This document shows positions 53,892 to 63,975 of a DNA stretch of 64,000 bases, one piece after another. Both the position numbers and the translations under genes were made by a program. The DNA is from Neckera pumila (Eukaryota; Streptophyta; Bryopsida; Hypnales; Neckeraceae): contig OZ018412.1 of NCBI GenBank assembly GCA_963969595.1, positions 2,420,501-2,484,500 of the forward strand. Reading direction: 5' to 3'. Under the pieces are notes generated by a model. That model had not been told where the DNA came from. It did no database searches and saw only the letters and a program-made list of their open reading frames with translations. How positions within the stretch are numbered: position 1 is the first letter of the stretch; each line of letters opens with the position of its first letter.

Positions 53892-54930
53892 TTATTCAAT
53901 TGGGAGTGGTTGGTTGTTTTCTATTATTCTTTTATATATGATGATTGATCCAACATATTGTATGGCAATGGTGTTGATTGTTTTAAAAATGTGTTTCAAA
54001 GTAGCTTCGGGTAGGTTGAGTTTGTTTTCAAAAAGTTTCATTGATGGAGCATGTGTTGTTCCTCTAGCTCCTACTGAAATGACAATAAGTGGGTCAACAT
54101 TCCATCCTTGGGCTATGATGTTATTGATTAGTGGTTGGTACTTTTGGATTTTGTTATGTATTGTTGTTTGCGGGAATCTATCATTAGTGTATGTGAATTT
54201 TGTGAATTGTATAGTGAGATTGTTATCTGAGTTAGTTGGTGGATTATTTTGGTAGAGGAGTCCTTTAACACAGAGAATGTCCCGTTTGAATCTAGCATTA
54301 GAGTGACATCTTTGTCTTTTGCAAGAGCAAGGTAAGAGGCATGAGGGGACAATATTTTCTTGTGGATTGTTGTTGAATGTGCCTACATTCATTAGGGTAT
54401 GGTATCTAGTTTTTTTGTTTGATATAATTAATTTTCGTAGTTCCCATATTGCTTTATTATGTCTTTTGACTCTAAGAGCATGGATATGTTGCTGATTGCA
54501 TTTTAGAAGTACATGGAGCCATGTATCTATATCTTGTAATCTACATATAGAGCATGTGATTGGTGGAAGTCTTTCTATGCCAAAAAACAGTTGTTTTCTA
54601 GCATTTCCCATGTATTGGCCAGTACAGAATTTTAACAAGCTTGTTTTCTGTGAATATGTTATTTCAGGGTTAGACCAAAATTCATTAGAGAGGTCATTAT
54701 CTATATCAGGATTGAGTGTCCATTTGCTAATGTTAGTTAATCTTTGTACCAATGTTTATAGATTTTTATCATGATCGTGTTTGTTGATGTATGATTGGAG
54801 GCATCTAACCAAGCCTTTGTCACGTTTATGGGTTGGTTGTCAGGTTTATGGGTTGGACTTGGCCATTCCATCTTTTTGGTAATAGAATGGTGTAGTGTGC
54901 ACAAATTCATATGGTTTTCAAGCAAATTTG
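53892..54930 (-). pseudogene. LINE C-terminal segment: CCHC motif and nuclease-like tail
   Basis: A 286-codon open frame ends at 53892. It carries CSICRLQDIDTWLHVLLKC, the zinc-binding CxxC-H-C motif usual after RNase H in plant-type LINEs, followed by RHNKAIWELRKLI. The last 110 residues contain NDRF, then KIQKYQPLI, then QGWNVDPLIVISVGARGTTH and a helix-rich end. Their order (an E/D-K-x2-KY block, then a GW strand, then a V-x-GARG strand) resembles the PD-(D/E)XK-like tail of other retroelement polyproteins. The acidic catalytic residues are not clear, so nuclease activity is only inferred. Confidence 0.6.
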
Positions 54931-55720
54931 TATTCTTTTGTTGTACCATTTTTGGCAAGTTTGTCTGCGTTTTCATTACCTACAATATTAATATGGGCTT
55001 TGATTTTGGAAATTGTTGTGATTTGTGTTCGATTCTGAAGCATTACTACCATAGATTCTAATATGGTTTTATCCGCATAGTTGCGATGCAACATAGGCTG
55101 TTTTAATTGTGTATTAATTACATATATAAAACATTGAATATGTGTGTTGGTTCATTTGGATATCTTGTAGTGATTATACATAGTGTTTTATGTATGGCCA
55201 TTAGTCTCAGTTCTAAAACAAGTTTGTAGACCTGGTAGTCTTTTAGAAATTTGGATTTCTTCTTTGGAGGGATTATATATACCATATCCTGTTTTTTCAT
55301 GTACCTAGTGGCAATTTGAATGTTGTTTAGGTGGTATAAATGATCCGTCAGTGTAATAGCTATCATTAGAAAAAATTCCGGCCATCAAAGGGGCTATCAA
55401 AATCTGACTTTTGGCACCCTCGGGGTGCAATTATGGAACACTAAGGAAAAAAAAAAAAAAAATTAGTTGTTTTTTTTAAAAGAAATATTTAAAAAAAATT
55501 CAAGTCTGATGTGGCACTGATGTGGCACCCCTCATGCCATGTTATATTTCACTTTTTCAAAAAAAAACATATATATATATTTTTCTCTTATTGCACCGGT
55601 TCTTACGGCCCCTTCGAGGGCTGAAATTTTTTGTAATGATTGTGCTAGGAATTTTAGTTGGGGTTTAGTTGTATCTACTGGTAATGGTGGCATATATATA
55701 TTTGTTGGGTTGTGGTTGGT
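54930..55720 (-). pseudogene. LINE RNase H domain, frameshifted
   Basis: YTDGSF carries the first catalytic Asp; GYGIYN follows, then a frameshifted RTE/LMAIHKTL helix with the catalytic Glu, and GNENADKLAK with the late Asp. This is the complete motif order of an LTR/LINE-type RNase H, which removes RNA from the RNA-DNA hybrid. At least two frameshifts and the CATTAG-ended MITE at 55364-55638 interrupt it. Confidence 0.8.
55364..55638. mobile_element. CATTAG-ended MITE, copy 3, inside the LINE
   Basis: The left end is CATTAGAAAAAATTCCGGCC and the right end read inward is CATTACAAAAAATTTCAGCCC, both followed by CTCGAAGGGGC-like sequence. It splits the start of the RNase H domain. Target duplication unresolved (AT on both sides). 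Confidence 0.7.
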
Positions 55721-55726
55721 TTTATA

Positions 55727-56721
55727 CACTATAAGAAACCCCCATTTTAGGTGATGAACCCTAATTTTTTATGATGGATATTAGGTGATGTCAATGTTGA
55801 CAATCCAAAATTTTTATGTCAACAAAAATGTTCAAAGTAACATCAATGTTGACACAAAAACATTGGATTGTTAATATTGATGTTATGTTGTACATTTTTG
55901 TTGACATAAAAATTTTAAGTTGTCAACATTGATATCACCTAAAATCCGTCATAAAAAATTGGGGCTCATCACCTAAAACAAAGGTTTCTTATAGGGTGAA
56001 TGCAAGAAACACTTGTACTATTTGTTGCGTTTTTACTATTAGATGCTTTTTTTTCTGGAGTACTTTAAGCATAGAAAAATAATTTTTAATTTTTTTTTAA
56101 ATATGGCCAATGTATACACCTTTAAGATGAAGAAACCGTAGGAAAGAAAAGCATAGAAAAACTCTCTAAGTGGGAGAATTAGAAAGTGCCAAATCTCAAG
56201 AAAATAGACATTTTGATGCTTTAATTAGTTAAAAATAGTAAAATAAATTAAATAAAAATTGTCCATTTGTAATAACTCTATGGAGATGGTCATTCACCAA
56301 AAGAACCACCAAAATAATATTTTATATATTCTAAAATGTAAGAAGAAAGAAGCTCTATTTGTAGACTTCTACACAATACAAAATTTAGTAATTTTAGAGT
56401 TCCTTCCTTGTGTAGCTACAAGTCTACTAGAAGACCATTCCTTCCAAATTTCAGCTCCAAATTTGATTTTTTGGGTACTAAATAGTACTTAGAACCTCCA
56501 AATTTCAATTTATGACATAAAATTGGAGGCTGTTTTTATTTAGTAAAACATTTTTGAAAATTGCCAAAAAATTAGGCAAGGTGTATAGTGTTTATGAGCA
56601 CCTTCCCTATAAATCTTAAGTCATTTCGATTCAATACGCAAAAGTTATGCCTAAAAAACAAATCAGCATGCAAGGTGTGACAAAAAATAATACAAGTGTT
56701 TCTTGCATTCACGCTATAGTG
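55727..56721. mobile_element. CACTA-type MITE, split by a nested element
   Basis: The left end is CACTATAAGAAACCCCC. The right end is GGTTTCTTATA (to 55993) continuing at 56719-56721 after the nested insert, giving GGTTTCTTATAGTG. The 3-bp duplication ATA flanks it (55724-55726 and 56722-56724), as expected for the CACTA superfamily. The arms pair over most of the 270-bp element (ATTTTAGGTGATGA and its inverse). Confidence 0.82.
55994..56714. mobile_element. 721-bp GGGTGAATGCAAGAAA element, copy 1
   Basis: The ends are GGGTGAATGCAAGAAACAC and, inverted, GCGTGAATGCAAGAAACAC. It has a perfect 4-bp duplication TATA (55990-55993 and 56715-56718) and sits inside the last seven bases of the CACTA MITE. 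No coding capacity. Copy 2 is at 59796-60524. The superfamily is not assigned. Confidence 0.82.
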
Positions 56722-56924
56722 ATATGTGAATTTATTCTAATTGGTACTTTTGTTCACAACTACATTATTAGGTGTGGGAGGACCAATCTATATGTGATAT
56801 TGTGGTATTTGCAGATTTTGGAGGATCAATGTGAGAGAATTTATCTGGTTGGATGGGCCAATATTATGGTTTTGGTGGTGTGTACAGAGAATGTGTATTG
56901 CAAGAGGTTCAGTATGTAGTTGTT

Positions 56925-57320
56925 TATTTAGTTCAAGGGGAATTTTTGGTTCTTCATATGTTATAGTGTCTGCAGCAAAATGGACAATAACGTGTGTACT
57001 GTCAAATGGTCCGGTATATGGAGAATAGTTTTGTTACCAATTTATATTTGGTATGACTAGTATAGTTACGGTGTTTTGATCATTTTTGGCCACTAATCTT
57101 GCCCAATGTAATGCTTATTGGACTATCTTCTCATTATAAGGATGTGCAAAACCAATACCTTTCCATTTGTGTTCAGAGGCTTTGCCAAGTGAGCCAAATA
57201 TTTTGTCTCTGTCAAATTGAGAGTAAAATTGCGTGATTTGAGTGGAGCAGGTATTTGGTGAGGAGAAGTATGAATGAGATGCGTTGAATGTTGTTGTTAT
57301 GGAATTTAGGATATTTTGTG
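56925..57320 (-). pseudogene. LINE segment resembling the PCIF1 methyltransferase core
   Basis: One frame, interrupted by two stops, reads FNASHSYFSSPNTCSTQ, then QFYSQFDRDKIFGSLG, WKGIGFAHPYNEKIV, HWARLVAKN, TVTILVIPNINW and HVIVHFAADTITYEEP. The order and spacing parallel the Rossmann methyltransferase core of PCIF1, which adds N6-methyl to the cap-adjacent adenosine. In PCIF1 a FxSP...YCSAF...FGS.G block precedes a NPPF motif, then a hydrophobic strand ending in IPxW. Here the NPPF position reads AHPY. The correspondence is from memory of the family, not from an alignment. The alternative is an unrelated linker domain. Confidence 0.5.
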
Positions 57321-57329
57321 GAAGGATGT

Positions 57330-58140
57330 GTTGTGATGTCTGAAACGGGTTTTTTGGGGATTTTTTATATTTGTATCTTTGATAGAGTCATATGATTTCA
57401 GTTTCAAATGATTGTGTAGGTGGTACTAGGCCATTTGTATTATGTATAGCAGTGTGATATTGTTTCCATAGCCATTATAATTTGATAGTTGGGGTGATAA
57501 TGAAGTATTTACCAATGTCTAGGTATAGGTGTGTTTGTTCATTTTGTGTTATTATGGTGTGTGTATTTGCTAATATGTCTTTTTCTGGGTTGCATTTGTT
57601 AATGGAGATAGATGTAAGTGGAATTATTGTTAAGGGTGGAATGAATCGTATATCTCTAGGTTGTTCATAGTTAAAGTTTACTGTGATGATATTATTGTAG
57701 TGTTTGTGTTGTTGTTTTGTGTAATATTGTGTTGATAAAGTGATGTTGTGTGCCATTGTTGTTGGTTGATTAAAAGGGAAAAGGTCTCTTTGTGGCATCC
57801 ATTTAGTATAGGTTGTGTTATCTTGAAGTGTCCATAGACATAGATATGTATTATATTTTTTTGAAATGTTGTATTTGTCTTTTGTTTCTATTGTTTTATG
57901 GTATATTAGAGTATATATGGTAAGTGTATTTGAGTTGTTTTGGATGTGTATAGGTGAATTTTGTTGTTGTGGTAGTTGTGGTGGTTTTAGGCGTGTAGGG
58001 TTTTCTAAGGTTATTGGGAGTAGATCTCGATTGTCAGACATGTATTGTGCTTTGAGAGTATGTATGGTAGTGGGTGTCTTTGGCAAGGGTTTGAACATTC
58101 AAGGGTACATTTTGAATAACAAAAAGTTGTTTTGCTATGT
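57330..58140 (-). pseudogene. LINE middle region, unknown function
   Basis: A 207-codon open frame (58098-57475) continues after a stop (PTIKL, stop, WLWKQYH) to the methyltransferase-like stretch. It is rich in Thr, Asn and Gln and has no motif I recognise. It lies between the RT/thumb part and the methyltransferase-like stretch. Its right edge at 58140 is the insertion point of element H. Confidence 0.6.
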
Positions 58141-59070
58141 TTAACCCCTAAAGGGACCAAGGCCTTTTTTCTGCCAAAAAACTCTCAAAATTGTCATTTC
58201 TAGAGCAAAGAGTAAAAAAATTCAGAAATTGTGTTTTTTGCATATCTAACCGTAGGATCTTATACCTAACTAGTATGAAAATGTGTGGAAAAAATTTCAA
58301 AATTTTTAACTGCACAGATTGCAAGATATCTGCGTTTGAAGTGAAGAAAACAAGTTTTTTAGTACATTGTGGGACTTGATTTTATGATTTTGAACATTTT
58401 TAACTTAAATTGTTTGCACTACAGAGTTTTGAGCTTTAAATCTTTCTAGTGGAGAATTGAGTTGAGAGTCTAGGTAAAAAAAAGAAATTCAAAAAAACTT
58501 AATTTTCATTCTTAAAACAATTGTTAAGTAGAAGTAGGTACAAGATAGAAGGAAAATCTAAAGTAATAATAACTTTTAGATGGAATTAAAATGCACTAAT
58601 TCCAATGGTGAGATTGTTCTAGTACAAAAACTAAACCATGTGGAACCTTTTTTTTCAAAAAATTGCCAAATTGCATTCCAAAATGAATCCTACAAGTTAT
58701 TTTTTTCAAGAAGATGCTCTAATTGCCCCCAAAATAAGATTGTCCATAACTTTCTCATAAAAAATCCAAATGAAATGAATCAAAGCTTTTCAAATAGAAA
58801 AAAAAATAATCTATAACGTAAAAAAAAAAATTTAAGAAATTAAATTTTTTGCAAAAAATTTTTGCTGCCCCCTTTCCCTTGTTTTGAGCTTATTGGGGCA
58901 TAACTTTTGTTCCCGAGCACCGATTGAAAAAAAAATTACACTCCCACAAAGCTTATCAGTTTTTCTATCTTTAAAAAAGTTTCAGAAAATTACGACAAAA
59001 ATTCAGCCTATAGGTACCTGCCCAAAATCCCATTTGTCCCCCAAAGGGACAATGGTCCTTTAGGGATTAA
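58141..59070. mobile_element. TTAA-flanked element H inside the LINE
   Basis: TTAA at 58141-58144 and 59067-59070. The left end is CCCCTAAAGGGACCAAGGCC; the right end reads inward as TCCCTAAAGGACCATTGTCCC, with the palindrome TTGTCCC-ccaaa-GGGACAA. Removing the element and one TTAA joins LINE sequence GCTATG-TTTAA-AGCATTC. Its body is the best match to elements I and G. Confidence 0.82.
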
Positions 59071-59244
59071 AGCATTCTTTTCTATTTTGGTTGGGGTTTT
59101 ATAATATATTTTGAAGTCTTCTGGTGACATGAGATTTGTGCCATTAGGAAGTGTAATGTGTTTTATTTTATATATGTTGTGTAATAAGAGATTATGTATC
59201 ATTTTAAGAGAAAGATTCTGGTTTATATGTGGTAGAATGTTAGT

Positions 59245-59571
59245 ACACTAAAAACTATATTTAGTGTTAGCAACACTATTTACAAACCATGACACTAAAT
59301 ATCATTAAGCCTACTAAAGTAAGTAACATTAAATGTAATTTCTAACACTAAATATACTCTATGGTAAATTTGAAATCCGAAAATGTTTACATTTAGTGTT
59401 AGATCGCAAGGGAAGACCAGGGAAGGGGAAGGCAGAAGGGAAGAGAAGGCAAAGGCGGCGCATTCAAGTCTAACACTATAGTAATTACTCCAAAGTTTAG
59501 ATGTAGTGTTGGGTGGGGTAGGCTGGTAATTACACTAAATGCAATCCAACACTAAATGTAGTTTTTAGTGT
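59245..59571. mobile_element. CACTA-like MITE with ACACTAAAAAC ends, inside the LINE
   Basis: The ends are ACACTAAAAACTATATTTAG and, inverted, ACACTAAAAACTACATTTAG. It is flanked by AGT on both sides (59242-59244 and 59572-59574). The interior repeats the TTAGTGTTA motif in several orientations and has a GA-rich block at about 59408-59460. The 3-bp duplication and CACTA-like end suggest the CACTA superfamily. Confidence 0.72.
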
Positions 59572-59795
59572 AGTTTATGACATCCATTCTTTTTCCAGTT
59601 CTATAGTATGTAGTTGGAAGCTTTCTTTTATGCTTTTTGAGGTGGATGCTTGCTTCATGTTTTAGTAGAAATAAAGTTCTTGTTGTACGTGATTGGACAC
59701 AATTATGTCGTTTAATTTTTGGGATGTATTCTGTGCCTCCGTATTTGGCTAAAATATGGTAGATGAGTCTTTTATATATTATTCTTAGTCTTCCT

Positions 59796-60524
59796 GGGTG
59801 AATGCAAGAAAGACCGACCAAAAAATGTAGTGTTTGCCACAGTACTCATTTTTTTTCAGGAGTACTATATAATTAGAAAAATAATTTAAAAAAAATCTGA
59901 AACATCTGTATAATGTATGCACCTTTAAGAAGAAGGTACCCTAGGAAGGAAAAGCATAGAAAAATTCTCTAAGTAGGAGAATTGGAAAAGTGCAAAATCT
60001 CATGAAAATAGGTCCTTCACATTTTAATTTGTAAAAAATAAGAATTTTTTTTAAGGAAACTAAAAATTTGCCATTTGGGAAGACTTTATAGGAAAGAGAT
60101 TTCACCTAAAAAATCATCTTGAAACAATTTTGAATGTTCAGAACTGTGCGCGCAAGGGAGCCTTGTTTGCACGCATGTGGAGGACATAAAATAAATTTTT
60201 TTTAAATTTCCTTTGGTAGAAACATGACTTCCTACTATGGGAATAGACCACAAAAATTTCAAATCTAGATAATTAATTTTGGATACTCCCTAGTACTAAA
60301 AACCCCTAATTCGCAAAGTGTGATAAATTAACTAAATTGAAATTTAAATATAAAATGATATTTTTAAAATTCTTGAAAAATAAGGGATCTAAACAACATC
60401 AAGTTATCCAACTCCAATAAAAATTTTAAGTTAATTGGATTCATGCTTCAAAAGTTATAGCCAATAATAATTCCAACACGTCAAGTGTGACACAAAATAG
60501 TACTAGTCTTTCTTGCAATCACCC
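59796..60524. mobile_element. 729-bp GGGTGAATGCAAGAAA element, copy 2, inside the LINE
   Basis: The ends are GGGTGAATGCAAGAAAGAC and, inverted, GGGTGATTGCAAGAAAGAC. Flanking 4-mers are TCCT and TCTT, one mismatch. It shares internal blocks with copy 1, such as TGTATGCACCTTTAAGA (TGTATACACCTTTAAGA in copy 1) and AAAAGCATAGAAAAA. It separates the LINE thumb (ending NFLNDSR) from the following segment (RLRIIYKRLI). Confidence 0.78.
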
Positions 60525-60888
60525 TCTTGAATCATTGAGGAAGTTTCTAAATTGTTCACTGATGAAACTTAGATATGCGTTTTTAAGTGAGAAGGCTTCT
60601 AGGCCAAATAATTCATGTGGGAGTTGTGCTATTACGTTTGTAGTGCATTTAGGTAGTCCGCATATTGTTTTTTGAATTCCAATGATCTTTTTATCTAGTT
60701 TTTTAATTGTTGGTAGAGAATATGGAACTGCAGAAAAAGCTATAGGCTATGCCAGCTCTAATTACGGTGTTGAGCATGTTGATTTTTTGTTTTATTGTGG
60801 CTGGACAATTTGTCAGTTGTGCACATTGGTATGTTATTTTTTTGGTGGTGATATGGGTTTGCAAGTTCTATTTTAATGATATGCCTAG

Positions 60889-61446
60889 TTAAATACCTAA
60901 ATATGTTTCAGGTTCATTTGGGTGTAAGATTGATATTGGTTGATTTATATAGCTAATATTCATGGTTTGTATTTGGATCTTGAAGGTATCAAGTTTTGTT
61001 TTTGATTTATTTGGGCATCCCATGATTGCACATTTTGGTACACCTAAGTCCATTTTGGACCATTTGCAAAATTTATCTAGTTTGTTAAGTTGATTTTGAA
61101 GTGATTTGAGTTTAATTGATGTAGTTGCTAGGTCATCTGCATATGTTGCAGAACTTACACCTACTCTGGACCTACCAAATGTATAACCATTATTTCCTTT
61201 TTGAAGCCATCTCAGTAGTGGTTCTAGAAAAATAAAGAAAAAATAGGGGCTTAGTGTGTCTCCTTGAATGGTACCTCTTTGTATTGTTATTGGTTTAGTA
61301 GTACCAAATTGGTCGCCTGTAAATATCGTGGTGGATTGTGAGTAGATATTCCCTATTAGTGCTACTGCATCTTTAGGATACCCAAGGTCTAACATTATGG
61401 CAAGGAGTTTTGCATGGTCTATAGATCCAAATGCATTTTAAAAGTC
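60889..61446 (-). pseudogene. LINE reverse transcriptase, palm region
   Basis: The frame reads NAFGSIDHAKLL (block 3, with the catalytic Asp position), then QRGTIQGDTLSPYFFFIFLE (block 4), then ATYADDLATT (block 5, YADD catalytic pair), WSKMDLGVPKCAIMG and finally PETYLGI. This is a non-LTR type reverse transcriptase palm. The catalytic YADD is intact, but a stop follows YLGI and another precedes NAFGS, so the copy is dead. Blocks 0-2 are missing on the 5' side. Confidence 0.88.
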
Positions 61447-62790
61447 TTGTTGTCATGAGTTTGAGATAAGTACAGCTAATTGTAGCACTTACCCCAAACC
61501 AATCTTGCCTAAAATTCACATAATCTGAACTTGAGTGCTTAGAGTTGATTTTAGATACCTACAATTAGTACTTTGAAAAATTCATACCGATAGTCTATTC
61601 ATACGATGTCCAAAAATACATGCTAACTTGCATTGGAATCCTTTCAATTGCTAAGAAATCCAACAAAGAGTAAAGTAGTCTTAAGAACTATTCTCAGATG
61701 CTTATTTGGACGTTGTAAGTGTACGCACGTTATATCAGGTGCTAATCACGAGATTCCCACTTCAACCACCGTCTATAGTGTAGCTTATGTCTAACCTTAC
61801 ATAGGTGCGTAAGTGCACCTATCTAACTTACATAAATCAATTGTCTGAAATTATCCATGGTTGTCACCATCACAATACGTCCGAACGGATGTAACTCTAA
61901 CAAAACGTCAGGATCCAACCCCAGTGTCCATTTGTATCCAAAAAATAAAAATAAAAAAATAAAAAATCTAATTTTTGGACGGTCTGTCCGTCCCGTTGAC
62001 GGTTGGTCCATCCCTGTCGACAGTCGATCCTTCCAGTTTGATGGACAGGCCATCCAAAAAAAATATTTATTTATTTATTTTTATCCCGACGTGTCTGGAT
62101 GTGTTTGAACTGTCGCCGACAAAACGTCACGTTAGGATGGATAGCCCTAAAACCATCTTCTCTTTCATCATGACGAGTTCGAACTGCTGGGATTGCCCGG
62201 CACCACCCTCCGCACCCTGACCCTTCTCCGCCAGTACCAATTGCCGCTCCGCACCCTCCGCACCCTCCTCCTTTGCCAGCACCAAAGGAGATTGCCGCTC
62301 TACACCCCCCGCTCCACCTCCTGCTCTATACACCTCGCTCTACACCCGAGCTCCACCTGTCGCTCTAACCCCCCCGCTCTTCCCCCGAGCTCCACATCCC
62401 AGCTACAAAGCTTTGGTACTTGGTTTTGCACCACCCATAAACATATTGAAGGATGCAAACAAGGATGTATGTTATAAAGTAGCCCGTTATTTTGAAAAAT
62501 AGCCTAATCTGCCAGTCTTGGGCCTCGAGCCTATGCACAAAACTTGCCCGTGGTCGTGGAGAGAGCTTGTCTTCCATTTTGCAAAAATGAAGAAATGGGG
62601 TGTAGGCTAGGGTTATGCTTTTGAATCTTTGTAGTGATTATTAGGTTAGGTTTCTTGGTTTCTTGAAATATGTTCTCCTACACTGACCCAGGAACTTGTC
62701 TTAATTCCAAGGCCACAAAACTTACTATATATTGTTGCAAGCCCACTTGGCTTGCAGCAGTATAAGCTAGAGGCACCTATTGTTGATCTT
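61447..62790. other. Intergenic sequence with a CT-rich low-complexity block
   Basis: No gene recognised. Near 62190-62400 is a CT-rich tract with repeated GCTCCACCT and GCTCTACACC units that opens several frames by composition alone. Confidence 0.45.
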
Positions 62791-63724
62791 TTAAATCCTG
62801 AAGGACCATTGTTCCTTCGGGGGACAAATGGGTTTTGGACAGGTACCTACGGGCTGAAATTTTGTCGTGATTTTTTTAAACTTTTTTGGAGATAGAAGAA
62901 CTGATAAGCTTTTTGGGGATATTAATTTTTTCACAATTGGTGCCTGGGAACAATAGTTATGACTAAATAAGCTCAAAACAGGGGATAAGAGGCAATCCGG
63001 GCAACCAAAAAAAAACGAACAATTTTTTTTTTTTTTTTTTTTTTATATTTTTTTTTCTCATTGATTGTATTTTTGTCTATCTAGAAAGCTTTGACTCATT
63101 TCATTTGGATTTGCTATGAGAAAGTTATGGACATTCTTGTTTTTCGGATAGTTAGAGCATTTTCTTTAAAAAAAAAATTGTAGGATTCATTTCTGAATGC
63201 AATTTTAATAATTTTTCAATTTTTATTTTTTTGCATGGTTTAGTTTACTTGCTAGAACAATCTCACCATTGGAATTAGTGAATTTTAATTCCATCTAAAA
63301 GTTATTATTATTTTAGATTTCCTTCTATCTTGTACCTACTTCTACTTAACAATTTTCTTAAGAATGATAATTAAGTTTTTTTGAATTTTCTTTTTTTTCC
63401 TAGGTTCTCAACTCAATTCTCCACTATAAGGATTTAAAGCTCAAAACTCTATAGTGCAAAAAACTTAAGTTAAAAATGTTCAAAGTCATAAAATATAGTC
63501 TCGCAATGTGCTGAAAGAACTTGTTTTTCACTTTAAACGTAGATATCTTGCAATCAGTGTGGTCAAAATTTTGAAATTTTTTCCATACATTGTCATACTA
63601 GTTAGGTATAAGATCCTATGGTTAGATGTGGAAAAAAAGTTCAATTTTTTTTTCTCTTGGCTACAGAGATGGCAGTTTTGAGTGTTTTCTGGCTGAAAAA
63701 TGGCCTTGGTCCTTTAGGGGTTAA
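62791..63724. mobile_element. TTAA-flanked element I
   Basis: TTAA at 62791-62794 and 63721-63724. The left end is worn (ATCCTGAAGGACCATTGTTCC, with GGGGACAAATGGG closing a palindrome). The right end, read inward, is CCCCTAAAGGACCAAGGCC. The body matches element G in the same orientation and element H in the opposite one. Confidence 0.75.
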
Positions 63725-63769
63725 GGGATTTTCCAGTAGATCATGATTAATTTATGGCGAAGCAAATTT

Positions 63770-63975
63770 TTTGCATGTAGAAAGATAGGAAATATGGGGA
63801 TTGAAATTTTTTCATAATTTTATTCCCAAAGTTGAAATTACTATGAATTTTGGGAGCCAAAAAGTACTCAAGACCAATTGCTGATCTCAAGACTTTTCCA
63901 ATTCCAGTCCATCAAGAGGTGTGTTTTCTCTCACTACTTGGGGACAAATGTCATAACCTTATTAGTCTGTACCTT
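63770..63975 (+). repeat. Dispersed repeat, copy 3 of 3
   Basis: Matches 36640-36830 (inverted) and 2790-2940 (direct). It starts about 45 bp after the right TTAA of element I. Confidence 0.55.

Larger units (their letters stand above)
53892..61446 (-). mobile_element. Decayed LINE-type retroelement, 5'-truncated, with five nested insertions
   Basis: One long former reading frame on the minus strand, in order: reverse transcriptase fingers/palm (61446-60889), thumb (60888-60525), a middle region (59795-59572, 59241-59071 and 58140-57330), a methyltransferase-like stretch (about 57320-56925), RNase H (about 55720-54930), and a CCHC plus nuclease-like tail (54930-53892). It carries stop codons and frameshifts throughout. 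Removing the insertions at 55364-55638, 55727-56721 (itself split by 55994-56714), 58141-59070, 59245-59571 and 59796-60524 brings neighbouring protein segments together. The upstream RT blocks and any 5' endonuclease are absent, so it is 5'-truncated. Confidence 0.8.
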
